This document shows, piece by piece, positions 53,640-64,000 of a stretch of DNA of 64,000 nucleotides. How positions within the stretch are numbered: the first letter of the stretch is position 1; each line of letters opens with the position of its first letter. Position numbers and translations under genes: made by a program. The notes beneath the pieces were generated by a model, which saw only the letters and a list, made by a program, of their open reading frames with translations, ran no database searches and was not told where the DNA came from. This DNA comes from Adiantum capillus-veneris (taxonomy: Eukaryota; Streptophyta; Polypodiopsida; Polypodiales; Pteridaceae), in the NCBI GenBank assembly GCA_014529385.2, contig CM043969.1, positions 67,342,676-67,406,675 on the forward strand, given 5' to 3'.

Positions 53640-54455
53640 ATCTTGGCCACTTTAGACAAAGATGACAAAGATGGATAGCCTTGATCTCCCCTCAATTGCC
53701 TATACTTTCTATACAATCTAACCAGGAAGTAGCGCAGTTTTCTTCATCAGGAGCAGAACTATCCAACTTTCTCAAGAAGCTTTGTGGACTTAATCCAACT
53801 TTTATTAGTGCCCCTTCTACCCATGTTATCCCACAACAGGTGGTATCTTTTGCAGAGACAATGCTACTCTGCAAGCTGTCAAAGAGTTTCAAAACAATCT
53901 TTGCTCCCTCAATGACGTTAACCTTTTGGAGATGGTGCCTAAAGTTTCTAAAGTGTTTCCTTTCTTACCAGTTAGACAAATTGAAGTTGAGTCGTTTGGT
54001 GTGGACCATCAACTTTGGGTCCTCCCTAACAAGGCCTTCTTGGCCCCTATCCTTTAGTGAAACATGGGTCTACCTAGCCCACCTATCTGCTTCCACAGTG
54101 GAGGTTTACAAGATCAAGGTTTTAAAACGAGGACTATTCTTGGACAAAGGAGAACTTATCAAAGCCCCTTTTAGCCTCAACTTAACTTCAATCACTTGAA
54201 GATCTTCAGCCCATTTGAGTCTCTTCATATTTAGTGCTAAACCTTCTAACTTTCCTGCATCTACCACTGGCTTATACATACAAACAAAGGGAAATATGGA
54301 GTTCGCCAAAAGCAACCCAGACTTCTACACAGAATCCATTTGGAATGTTTTTCGGCCATATCTAAAGTGTACATGCAAATTTCTGGACCCTAAAGCCCCC
54401 TGTGAATCTAGTATCATGTGGTTTGACCATGCTATCTCATATCTCAGTCATCTAG
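53640..54455 (+). pseudogene. Decayed coding-like sequence, family not recognised
   Basis: Plus-strand frames carry long stop-poor stretches with protein-like composition: a 172-aa frame at 53681-54199, an overlapping frame reading GIFCRDNATLQAVKEFQNN (near 53848), and an 86-aa frame at 54215-54475 (SNPDFYTESIWNVF, CTCKFLDPKAPCE). I cannot match it to a named family. It ends abruptly at the copia LTR at 54456. Confidence 0.3.
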
Positions 54456-55187
54456 TGTTAAGAAATAAGACGTAGCTAAATAGATAATTGAGTAGATTAC
54501 TTAATGGAGAGAGACAGATTTATATACACGAGATTATAGAGTAGAGAGAGAGAGAGTACACACGATATACGTGGTTCACCCAATGTGGGCTACGTCCACG
54601 GGAAAGCAGCCACTCAATGGCTTTAGTACTTCAAAACAAGAAGTAGTTTACAAAGGGATTATACCCTTAATGGAGCTCCCGCCTTGCTTCACTCTCACCA
54701 CCTCACACTCACCTTGTTGCATCAACTTCACACTATGAAATGTGTGTAGAAATGGCCTCCTTTTATAGGCCAAAAGGGTTGCCCTCTCTTATGAGAGACA
54801 GCCATGTGTAGCCGCCCTTGTGCGAATAAGTCCAAATCGGACCCTCCAATCCGCCCATGTGTGGCCGCCCTTGAGAAGACAAGTCCGCTTTTGAATTCGG
54901 CCACCGGCCACCGGCCATTGACTTCCGACCACCAGCCAACCGACCTGTTGTTTTCCGACCACTTTCCGGCCGCCGTCCGGCCATAATATTTCGGCGAATA
55001 AAAAAGTCTTGGGGGCCTCCGCCCCCGAGGCCTTTAAAGTTGCCCCTGATTCTTGTCTGTGGAAATTTTGGTTTCCGGTGAGTGATTTTCCTTCACGCAC
55101 GATGGCTTCTCCTCATAATGGGGGCCTTACAAATGTGCGCTTTTACCACAGAAAATTACAAGGGTAAATCAAGCTCCATACTTAACA
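54456..55187 (-). repeat. 3' LTR of the copia element
   Basis: 732 bp, TGTTAAG...TTAACA. It is shorter than the partner mainly through deletions in the 'ccaccggccatcgg' block near 54900-54945 and in the GA tract. Confidence 0.93.
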
Positions 55188-55200
55188 ATCTCCCACTTGG
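55188..55200 (-). promoter_or_regulatory. Polypurine tract of the copia element
   Basis: The minus strand reads CCAAGTGGGAGAT directly before the 3' LTR, the usual plant copia PPT form. Confidence 0.85.
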
Positions 55201-55247
55201 AGACTGAACTCCAAACCAAACCTGTGATTGCTTTCCATTCTGGCTTC

Positions 55248-58200
55248 TTATCCTTGAATGCCGATTGAAGATGAGCAAAAGCTCAACTTCTCCTTGTTGA
55301 CCACCTTTGTAAACATGTCTGCAGGATTTTCACTTGTATGCACCTTTCCTAACTTTAGTTGTCCCTCTTCCAAAAGAGTGCGTATAAAGTGATATCTCAC
55401 CTCAATGTGCTTTGTCCTTGAATGAAAGGCTGAGTTCTTCGCAAGATGGATAGCGCTTTGGCTATCACTGTACAAGACACAATTGTCTTGTTTGAATCCA
55501 ATCTCTTCTAAGAATCTGTGAAGCCACAGAATTTCTTTGCTTGCCTCCGTCATTGCTACATACTCTGCTTCCGTGGTAGAAAGTGAAACCACTTTCTGCA
55601 GCTTTGAAGCCCAGCTTATTGCTGTGCCTCCAACCGTGAACACATAGCCAGTAGTGCTCCTTCGAGTATCTTTGTCACCTGCCATATCTGCATCAGCATA
55701 CCCTTCTAGAAAAATATCAGTTCCTCCAAAATACAAAACATTTGTTGTTGTCCCTTTTAGATACCTAAGTATCCATTTCACAGCTTGCCAATGCTCTTTA
55801 CCTGGGTTTTCCATGAACCTACTCACAACTCCCACTGCATGTGCAATGTCTTGCCTTGTCCAGACCATAGCATACATTAGAGAACCTACCGCTGCAGCAT
55901 ATGGAACTTTAGACATATAGGCTATCTCCTCTTGTGTCTTTGGACACATATCCTTCGTTAGTTTAAAATGACCAGCCAAAGGTGTAGAAACTGGTTTTGC
56001 ATTTTGCATTGCAAACCTTTCTAGTACCTTCTTGATGTAATCTTCTTGAGATAGCTTTATTGTCTTCTTCGTCCTGTCCCTTGATATTTTCATACCAAGT
56101 ATCCTCTTTGCAGCACCTAAATCTTTCATTGAAAAAGATTTGGACAGCTCCTCTTTTAGGTCTTTGATGTCCTGCATGTTAGCACTTGCAATCAACATGT
56201 CATCAACATACAACATTAGGATGATGAATTTCCCATCTCCCAAATTCTCCGTGTAGACGCAGTGATCCGAGTTGCATCTTTTGAATCCATGATCCAACAT
56301 CCATCAATCAAAATTCAAGTACCATTGTCTTGATGCTTGCTTTAAACCATACAAGCTCTTCTTTAATCTGCAAACCATTTTCTCCTTACCTTTTACTTCA
56401 TACCCCTTTGGTTGAAGCATGTAGATTTCCTCCTCTAAGTCACCGTGTGGGAATGCCGTATTTACATCCATTTGCCCGAGATTTAGATCATGAGCAGCCA
56501 CAAGGCTTAAGACAAGCCTAATTGAGTTCATTTTTACAACAGGAGAAAATATTTCATTGAAGTCAATACCTTTCTTTTGAGAAAAACCTTTTACCACAAG
56601 CCTAAACTTGTACCTTTTCTTCCCACCTTCTTCTTCCTTTAGCTTGTACACCCATTTGTTTTGAAGTGCCCGCTTGCCTTTACGCAACTCAACCAACTCC
56701 CATGTTTGGTTGCGATGTAGTAAGTCCATCTCCACTTGCATGCTCTTCATCCATTCTTCTTTGGATTCATGTTGCATAGCTTCTTCATATGATTCCGGCT
56801 CTCCGGAATCTAAGATCAAGAGATGGTTGAAGGAAGGAACAAACCTTTCTGGAGGTCTACTTGCTCTTGTAGATCTTCGGGGAATAGGTTGAGGCTCCTC
56901 ATTTGGTTGACGTTGTTGCACATTGTCACCGTTTGCAGTCCTTGAGTCTTCACCGTCCTCAAGCTCCATGTACTCATCACCTGTTTCTTTTGTTTGTTTT
57001 CTTTCCAAGTAATCTTTGTACATATTTTGTTCGTTAAAAATTACATCCCTACTCCTTAAGATTTTACCATCTTCAGGATTCCATAGGCGATACGCAAAGT
57101 CTCCTTCTCCATAGCCAATGAAGAAACACTTTTTGGACTTTGCATCTAACTTTGATCTTAGGCTTCTATCTATGTGCATGAAAGCCTCACACCCAAACAC
57201 TTTGAGAAATGCAAAATTCACTGGTTTACCTGTCCATGCCTCTTTTGGAACTCCCCCATCCAATGCCGTTGAGGGTGACCGATTGATTAAGTACACAGAC
57301 GTACTTACAGCTTCCGCCCAAAGCTCAAGCGGTAGGCCTGCATGTAGCCGCATGCTTCGTGCTTGTTCCATGATTGTCCTGTTCATCCTTTCCGAAATCC
57401 CATTTTGTTGAGGTGCCCTTGGGGTTGTCCTTTGCCTCCAAATGTCATTGCTAGCACAAAAGCTTTCAAAAGCTTGGCTGCAATATTCGCCTCCATTGTC
57501 GGATCTGAGGCATTTAACCTTGGTACCTGTTTCATTCTCCACAAAGGCTTTCCACCTTTGAAATATGGAAAATACATCGGATTTATTCTTCATGACATAA
57601 ACCCATGTTTTTCTAGTCGCATCGTCTATGAATGTTACATAGTACAATGAGCCACCAAGTGATGGTGTACTTGCAGGACCCCAAACATCAGAATGAACCA
57701 ACTCAAGTTTTTTATTTTTTCTTTCATTTCCTGATTTTTGAAATTTTACCCTCTTTTGTTTACCATAAACACAATCTTCACAGAACTCTAAGTCCACTTC
57801 TTTCAAACCTGGTAGAAGCTTCTTTGTTTGAAGGATTTGCATTCCTTTGGCACTCATATGCCCAAGTCGGTAGTGCCACACCGCACTGTCAACTTCTGTA
57901 GTTGTTGCACAAGTTGAAGGTTGCGTGCTAACAGTACACAAGTAAAGTGTACCGACTTTTTCACCCTTGGCAACCACCAAAGATCCCTTTGAGATCTTCC
58001 ACCGTTTGTTTCCGAATGCAATGTTGTGACCTTCATCGTCCAATTGTCCTGTAGAGATCAAATTTTTGCGAAGAGAAGGAACATGCCTAACATCTTTAAG
58101 CTTCCATTCATTCTCGTTAGCAGTTTTGACAGAAACTGTACCTTTGCCGACAATCTCACAAGCTTCATCATCTCCCAAGTATACATACCCAAAATTACCT

Positions 58201-58295
58201 TTGGTGTAGTCTTGGAAATGTTGCTTGTGTGGTGTCGCATGGAATGAAGCCCCGAAATCTACTATCCAGGAATTAGATACATTGTCTAAATGAGA
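55248..58295 (-). pseudogene. Copia pol: protease, integrase, RT, RNase H
   Basis: Protease WIVDFGASFHATPH (near 58264), where the catalytic D-S-G is D-F-G. Then the GAG-pre-integrase LWHYRLGHMSAKGMQ, an integrase core with D in LVHSDVWGP and CLRSDNGGEY and E in NGISERMNRT, and RT from 'NKWVYKLKEEEGGKKRYKFR' to the active site MLYVDDMLIAS (near 56200). RNase H follows: GYADADMAGDKDTRRSTTGY, 'STTEAEYVAM' and VRYHFIRTLLEE. The frame is open from about 58290 to the stop at 55248, except for one TGA at 56301-56303 between YLNFD and WMLDHG. Copia order PR-IN-RT-RH is intact. Confidence 0.93.
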
Positions 58296-59130
58296 GAATT
58301 AGAGCATCTTGCTCTACTTTACCTGCCACATTGGCCTCCGATGTTGGCTTGTTGTCTTGAGACTCTGTCTCCTTCTTCTTCTTGGACCAGCAATCCTTCT
58401 TGAAGTGGCCCTTCTTGCCGCAGTTCCAACATTCAAGAACTGACTTTGTGCGTGACTTGCTCCGCCTTGAGCGATCACGACCCTTTTGGTTTTTGAACCT
58501 CTCCTTAAGCCTTCCTCTTGTTTCCACTGATAGTGCAGCACTTGATGATTCTCCTGTGCTTCTCCTTCACATTTCCTCGCTTAGGAGAACACCCACAACA
58601 TCATCAAACTTAAGAGTATTTGTGCCAGAGATAGAATTACTTACAGCCATCACAAGGCTGTCCGAGCTATCCGGTAGAGATGATAGTATAAGGAGAGCTC
58701 GCACTTCGTCATCGAAATTGATTTTCACTGATCGAAGTTTACTTATGTTTGTGTTAAAGTCATTTAGGTGTTCTACAACTGAACCATTCTCTGCCATCTT
58801 TAGATTGAACAAGCGCTTCATAAGAAATACCTTATTGGATGCCGATGGTTTCTCGTAGAAGTCGTCAATTGACTTCATCAAGTCCTCCGTGGTCTTCATC
58901 TCCAAAACATTGAAGGCCACCGTTGACGCCAAGCTTAACCGGATTGTTCCCAGTGCCTTTCGATCAAGGACAATCCATGCTTCATCTGCCATTGTTGCGG
59001 GCTTCTTCGCAAGACCGCCTAGTGGCAAATAGAGGTCCTTCTGGTAGAGATAGTCTTCAATCTGCATCTTCCAATGTTGATAGTTTTTGCCGTTGAACTT
59101 CTAAATCTTGAGCTTCCCTTCCTCCGCCAT
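58296..59130 (-). pseudogene. Copia gag
   Basis: Starts MAEEGKLKI at 59130, followed by an in-frame TAG. It continues KFNGKNYQHWKMQIEDYLYQ and FYEKPSASNKVFLMKRLFNL (UBN2-type gag). A second in-frame stop (58567) follows LLSEEM. The same frame then gives a zinc knuckle CWNCGKKGHFKKDC (near 58432-58391). A single-base loss near 58290 shifts into the protease frame. Gag would package element RNA. Confidence 0.9.
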
Positions 59131-59189
59131 AACTCCCACTCAATTCAAGGAATCCTTTCCTTGAGATAATTTAGATACGAGCAAACCTT

Positions 59190-59201
59190 GCTCTGATACC
59201 A
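59190..59201 (-). promoter_or_regulatory. Primer-binding site of the copia element
   Basis: The minus strand reads TGGTATCAGAGC two bases inside the 5' LTR; initiator tRNA-Met type. Confidence 0.95.
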
Positions 59202-59203
59202 GT

Positions 59204-59964
59204 TGTTAGGAAATAAGACGTAGCTAAATATATAATTGAGTAGATTACTTAATGGAGAGAGACAGATTTATATACACGAGATTATAGACTAGAGAGAGAG
59301 AGAGAGAGAGAGAGTACACACGATATACGTGGTTCACCCAATGTGGGCTACGTCCACGGAAAAGCATCCACTCAATGGCTTTAGTACTTCAAAACAAGAA
59401 GTAGTTTACAAAGGGATTATACCCTTAATGGAGCTCCCGCCTTGCTTCACTCTCACCACCTCACACTCACCTTGTTGCATCAACTTCACACTATGAAATG
59501 TGTGTAGAAATAGCCTCCTTTTATAGGCCAAAAGGGCTACCCTCTCTTATGAGAGACAACCATGTGTAGCCGCCCTTGTGCAAATAAGTCCAAATCGGAC
59601 CCTCCAATCCGCCGTTGTGTGGCCGCCCTTGAGAAGACAAGTCCGCTTTTGACTTCCGACCACCGGCCATCGGCCATTGACTACTGGCCACCGGCCAACC
59701 GACCGATTGTTTTCCGACCACTTTCTGGCCGCCGTCCGGCCATAATATTCCGGCAGAAAAGAATATTCCGACGGAAAAAAAAGTCTCGGGGGCCTCCGTC
59801 CCCGAGGCCTTTAAAGTTGCCCCTGATTCTTGTCCGTGAAAATTTTGGTTTCCAGTGAGTGATTTTCCTTCACGCACGATGGCTTCTCCTCATAATGGGG
59901 GCCTTACAAATGTGCGCTTTTACCACAGAAAATTACAAGGGTAAATTAGGCTCCATACTTAACA
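59204..59964 (-). repeat. 5' LTR of the copia element
   Basis: 761 bp, TGTTAGG...TTAACA, with a GA tract at 59292-59313. It is followed by CACAA (59965-59969), which pairs with 45689-45693. Confidence 0.93.
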
Positions 59965-59969
59965 CACAA

Positions 59970-60077
59970 TTGTTCAACCCATGCACACAGTCGTCCCGGA
60001 GTACGCCATCTAGGAGGGGTGGAAGGGCACTAAGTACCAAGTAATTAAGGGCAATGGTTGAAGAGGGAGGAAAAAGT
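59970..60077 (+). other. Tat-like element after the copia insertion, with PPT-like tract
   Basis: Continues the frame interrupted at 45693 (CSTHAHSRPGVRHLGGVEGH then stop near 60032). A purine tract AAGAGGGAGGAAAAAG (60061-60076) is placed as a PPT would be before a 3' LTR starting TGATATTA at 60079. However, what follows does not resemble the 28197-29106 LTR. Confidence 0.45.
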
Positions 60078-62244
60078 TTGATATTAATGTGTGATTTTTT
60101 GTAAAATTACCTAATAATGCCCTTATAATTCATCATCAAGGAAAAATTCATTGATAATATCTTTCCGATGAGTGTAAATAGTGTATATACTATCAAAAAA
60201 TCATTAGAAATAGTCCTTTTTTGGATATTTTTCAGCATTTTTATTGATCAGGAGGCTTAAAAGTAGAAAAATCCAACAGAAAACCGTAAAGTTGTATTTT
60301 TCAATGGATTTTCTTAATTATTGGATTTTTATTTTACTTTTTTAGAGAATTTTGCTATTTTCTTTGATTTTTCAAATAAACAGGTGAAAATTTAATAATA
60401 AATAGCATAGAAGCTCAGATGAAAAAACGGAAGACACGACGGTGATCAGAAAGACAAGGCCGACAAGCACAAAAATTTTCAATGAAATCAGAAGATGGAA
60501 GCAGGAAGCCTAAATGAGGTGGCCAGGCCTACTTTTGCAAAATTCTTGCAAAATGAGCTACAACAATCCGATCAGGGAAATTTTTTAGTCTAACATAGAT
60601 TTCACGGCCTAGTAGAATTAGCAGGGGAATCTGGGGAAATTTGATTCGGGAAGTCCGGGTATAGATATCCTAGGTAGGCTAAAACCACCTCATTTTCACT
60701 TGCAGCCTTTGCAGAGAGGGATTTTGGCCTCTTTCGCGCGACTTTTCTGGAGCCCACAATTGACCATTTTCAGCGCCGTCTCACACGAGACATGAGGGGT
60801 AAGTTCTTTACTCATCAATGATCCATTTTGTACGGCCGGTAGCTAGTCTAAAGCTCTAGAAAAAACCCTAAAAATCGAGCAGTGCACGAAGACCTACGAC
60901 CAAAAACTGACCATAGTGGCCTGCCAGCTCAACCAAATCAGATGGGATTTGAACCATAGCATGCCCTAACATAATAGAACCTTTCTATATCATCAGTTGA
61001 CCATTCGGTAGGGGTCGAGGGGGTCCCCAGTAGAAAAGTTAGGTTTTTGGCAAATGCCAGAATTCCGACCTGACTCCACAGATGGCTTGCTTATGAGGTA
61101 CATATACAATGTATATGATTGGATTGGTGAAATCCATCAGGCAAAGCCCTCGAAAAGCAGAAAATGGCTTGAAGGTTACAAAGCATCAAATTCGACATAT
61201 GGGGTCAAATTGACTCCAAATGAGCCAGAATTGGACAGGTTGCTTCACGACTAGGTTGCGGACAAGTCCAAAGCCTCAAAGTTGACCGACCAACCCAACA
61301 GGCAGTGTAGTCACAAAAAACGGTGATTTCAGAGTTGAAAAAGCACAAAGTGAGCCAGTATGACCAAACTTGACCAAATTCAATTTAGGACTTGTATTAG
61401 GTGTATGGAATCTGTCTAGGTCAAAATTTGTAAGCTTTGCAAAGAATTTGTCACTGTTGTAAATAATCACGATTATTTACTTTTGCATCAGCTTTGCTTG
61501 GAAATTGACACCTCACCTCACCTATCATGTGTACACACCTATGACATGCCAAAAATCAAGTATGAGCCAAAATGACCACCCATTACTTGGAAAATTGTCA
61601 AAAAACGCAAAGAAGTCTTTGCAAGCCAATTTCTTGGTTATAGACTATATTTCTTGATCCAAATCATCTTATATCTCATATACAGGGTCTATACAATGCC
61701 TAGAACCAGTTTGTACCAAAAAATGTCAATTTTAGAAGAAAAGTTAATAATTGCGACTATTTACTTTTTGGTCAAATTTGGGGAGTTTTGATATTTTGCC
61801 ATCATACATCCAAAGTACATGATGTGTTAAGCCCATTAGCCAATTTTGAATCAATTTGGAACTCAAAATCTCAAATTTCCTTTTATCTATTGTTTCAGAG
61901 ACCTAAAGCCAAAATCTGGTACCATTTTCACCCTATGCATCCAAATGAGCCCATATTTCACTCAGAGCATGTATTGGTATATACTTCAAGCCTATGAAGC
62001 CAAGTTCGCAAAAAGTTGAAAAATTTTCTCAACTATAAATAATCACGATCATTTACTATGGTTGCAAAAAATTGTTTTGGCTTCATAGTTTTGTTCCTTG
62101 CATGTTTTTATGTATCTTTACTTGTTCAAAAATTGATTTGAAGCAAATTGGACCAAAATTGTCAGCATTTCAGCCTAAAGGACATTTTAGAGAAAATTCG
62201 ACAAATCTGCTAACTTTGCACTCTATTCACTAAACAGGAGCCAT
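60078..62244 (+). repeat. AT-rich, leader-like sequence with palindrome repeats
   Basis: Palindrome copies at 61459-61480 (perfect), 61743-61764 and 62035-62056 are spaced 284 and 292 bp. The phrases between them resemble those at 29.8-30.7 kb. A splice-acceptor-like 'cactaaacag' precedes the ORF start at 62243. No PBS was found in this stretch. Confidence 0.7.
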
Positions 62245-64000
62245 GGAAGCAGCGGAGAGGGCCAAGAAGAAGCTCAACCAAAAGGAAAAGCTACAAGAAC
62301 TGCCCGCTTATCAACTAGACCCAAGTTAGTCAAAGAAGCCAAGGCATCATACCTCTCCAGAGAACAGTTAGAGGAGCATCACACTATTGTCTTCACTGGC
62401 AGATTCAAGAGTGAAGAGGGGCATCAGGTGGAGTTGCAACTCCTACCCATAGAAGTCTATGATGTAGCCACAAATCCAGAGACTAAAGAGGCTTACCGCA
62501 GGCTGGGACTTAGGGATTTCTACGACCAAGAGCCTTGCGGAGTGGATTTTCAAAAAGCTTACGAGATTCTATCCACAATTAAAGAAGATGGAACCGCACA
62601 GATCTCTGACACTCGGGAAAATAAGGTCGAAGTGGCCATCACTAAAGAGATAGTGGCAGAGGCACTCAGATTGCCCACAAAAGGAATGACCATGCAAGCA
62701 AGGAACAGGAAAACAACAGGAACATTTACCAAAGAGACAACCGTGGCTACATTTGCCGATTTAATTCACAAACAAGTGGAAGAGCTAGCACACTTGTACC
62801 ACCATCACTTTCATTTTTTGGCAAAAAGGACACCAAGGTACACTACGCCAAATCACGCCGTGGCCACCACATTCACTCAAGTTTTCAAGTCGACAACAAG
62901 GCAACCAGTGGACCACGTGCAGTACGTCTTGACCACTTTGAAGGGCACCAAGAAAGAAGGCACAATCACTTACTTAGGTGTGCCAGAGGTCTTGACAAGG
63001 ATAGCATACCATGCCATTGGCATGGCTGACAATCTACCGCCTGCTCTTGACCAAAACACCCGGATATTGGCAGCACAGCCCTCTCCAAGAAACTACAAGG
63101 TCAGGAAAAAGATCGTATAAATCCGATGAAGAGTCAACTGACAGCTCGCGGGAAAGGCACAGCAGCGAGAGCTCTGACAACAAGGAAAAGAGAGCTCCTA
63201 GAGAAGAAATGAAAAGAAAAGTTGTGGCCGCACACCAAGAAGAGTCAACCCAAAAACAAGCACGCTTTGAAAGAGAGAAACATGCCTACCATTGCAATAG
63301 ACAAGCAAAAGGGAAGGACCTAGAGAAATGGGTGCATACTGGACTTAAAGGCCCTAGAATGAAGCATCACACAAGAAAAGAGGTTGAAGATCTGACAGAG
63401 CATTTGGAAAGAATGTACCAAGAAGCTGAAGCCCTCAAGCTGAAGGAGGCAGAAGACACGGCAAGAAATCCAAAGAGGCGAAAGAACAAAGACAAGCCAA
63501 GGAGACGGCTAGAGCAGAAGCCCAAGAACAAAGCTACGGATCTCCCAGACCAACCTCACCGCCTACCGAACAACGAGAACACCCCATGCCAAGCCCACCA
63601 CCATCACCGGAGGGCAAAGAGTCCAATAAAGAAGCGGAGCTAGAGCAAACAAATGAATCTGAAGCCAACAAAGAAACAGAATCTGCACAAGAGACAGACT
63701 AGCAAGAGAAAGAGAAAGATAAAGAAGCAGAGCCAAAAAAAGAGGCTATCATTGCACAAGAGAAGGAAGCCGAGCTAGAGAAGGAAGAAAGTTTGGCACC
63801 AGAAGAGACGACAAGATATGAGCCAATACCCTCTACTGCAACACAACAAGAGAAGGATGAAACACCTTCTACTTACACTTAGCATGAAACCGTCGAGGCA
63901 ACAAGGCCTCAGGATGATGAAGCAAAAGACCAACCCTCTACCTCCACACAAGACAACCAGCAGCTACGACGCAACAGAAAGACACACATGAGGCTACAGG
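62243..64000 (+). pseudogene. Retroelement-associated ORF, charged C-terminal half, runs off window
   Basis: Starts MEAAERAKKKLNQKEKLQEL at 62243 and shifts frame near 62325. It then stays open for 230 codons to 63120 (LLPIEVYDVATNPETKEAYR, VAITKEIVAEALRLPTKGM). 'I..EI..AL.LP..G' recalls the accessory ORF1 of Athila/Tat elements, but this is a weak match. From 63011 another frame is Lys/Glu/Arg-rich (SSRERHSSESSDNKEKRAP) to 63643, and a third Glu-rich frame continues (EAELEKEESLAPEETT) with two stops to the window end. No enzyme motif. Position after palindrome repeats suggests ORF1 of a related element. Confidence 0.45.

Larger units (their letters stand above)
45694..59964 (-). mobile_element. 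Copia complex: outer LTRs sharing TSD CACAA, with foreign DNA inside
   Basis: An LTR of one copia family starts at 45694 and the last LTR of that family ends at 59964. The flanks are a perfect 5-bp TSD CACAA (45689-45693 and 59965-59969), and the Tat-like frame reads across when the segment is removed. Inside are a truncated LTR (45694-46469), about 8 kb of unrelated debris, and a further LTR-internal-LTR unit (54456-59964) whose left flank TCTAG does not match its right flank CACAA. Confidence 0.8.
54456..59964 (-). mobile_element. Copia LTR retrotransposon, nearly complete, minus strand
   Basis: LTRs at 54456-55187 (3') and 59204-59964 (5'), initiator-tRNA-Met PBS, gag, pol and PPT in order. 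Damage is light: two in-frame gag stops, one frameshift near 58290, one in-frame pol stop at 56301-56303, and a changed protease active site. The left flank TCTAG does not match the right flank CACAA. Confidence 0.95.

Noticed and set aside
60079-61000. 3' LTR of the Tat-like element starting at 60079
   Set aside because: It follows a PPT-like tract and starts TG, but shows no similarity to the 28197-29106 LTR and no end can be set.

Overview
This window looks like transposon-dominated intergenic DNA from a large plant genome, most likely a fern or a related seedless land plant. The evidence is three classes of plant LTR retrotransposon, plant-type LINE remnants, very long (GA)n/(CT)n and (GT)n microsatellites, and PLS-type pentatricopeptide-repeat (PPR) pseudogenes of the long-repeat style I associate with fern organelle-editing families. 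The fern assignment is an inference from family resemblance; 'vascular plant' is much safer. I see no intact cellular gene, rRNA, tRNA gene or CRISPR array. All coding sequence belongs to mobile elements or pseudogenes.

Layout. 1-9 kb: a LINE 3' fragment, SINE-like copies, a PPR pseudogene fragment, and a cluster of GA-rich non-autonomous elements with Helitron-like ends (5' TC..., 3' hairpin then CTAG, between A and T). 9.26-17.15 kb: a nearly intact Ty3/gypsy chromovirus on the minus strand, with matching 1.1-kb LTRs, TSD TGTGT, an initiator-tRNA-Met PBS and a 1322-residue pol. Its gag is broken by a piece of its own U5 plus PBS. 17.2-25.4 kb: a LINE fragment, a long degenerate PPR pseudogene, a 430-bp foldback, an intronless eIF2-beta pseudogene and two more Helitron-like 5' ends. 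26.5-28.2 kb: a copia gag remnant. 28.2-60.1 kb: a large Tat/Athila-like gypsy element on the plus strand (PBS of tRNA-Asp type), which hosts two later insertions. These are a short-LTR chromovirus at 32254-37760 (TSD CGGTA) and a copia complex at 45694-59964 (TSD CACAA). The copia complex itself holds gypsy, copia, SINE, MITE and Helitron-like debris plus a nearly complete copia element on the minus strand (54456-59964). 60.1-64 kb: leader-like sequence with the same palindromic repeats as the 29-31 kb leader, followed by an open charged reading frame that runs off the window.

How the parts relate. The TSDs and split reading frames give an insertion order: the Tat-like element is oldest, the short-LTR chromovirus came later (its LTRs differ at about 10 of 153 positions), and the minus-strand chromovirus at 9-17 kb is young (LTRs differ at about a dozen sites in 1.1 kb). 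The most unusual features are in the Tat-like element: two consecutive integrase zinc-binding modules with identical spacing, a second retropepsin-like domain (DTGTG) encoded downstream of integrase, and leader repeats of about 284-293 bp, each carrying a palindrome GTAAATAATC-N2-GATTATTTAC. The Helitron-like family is the other candidate novelty, because its ends lie beside sense-oriented fragments of host genes (PPR, eIF2-beta).
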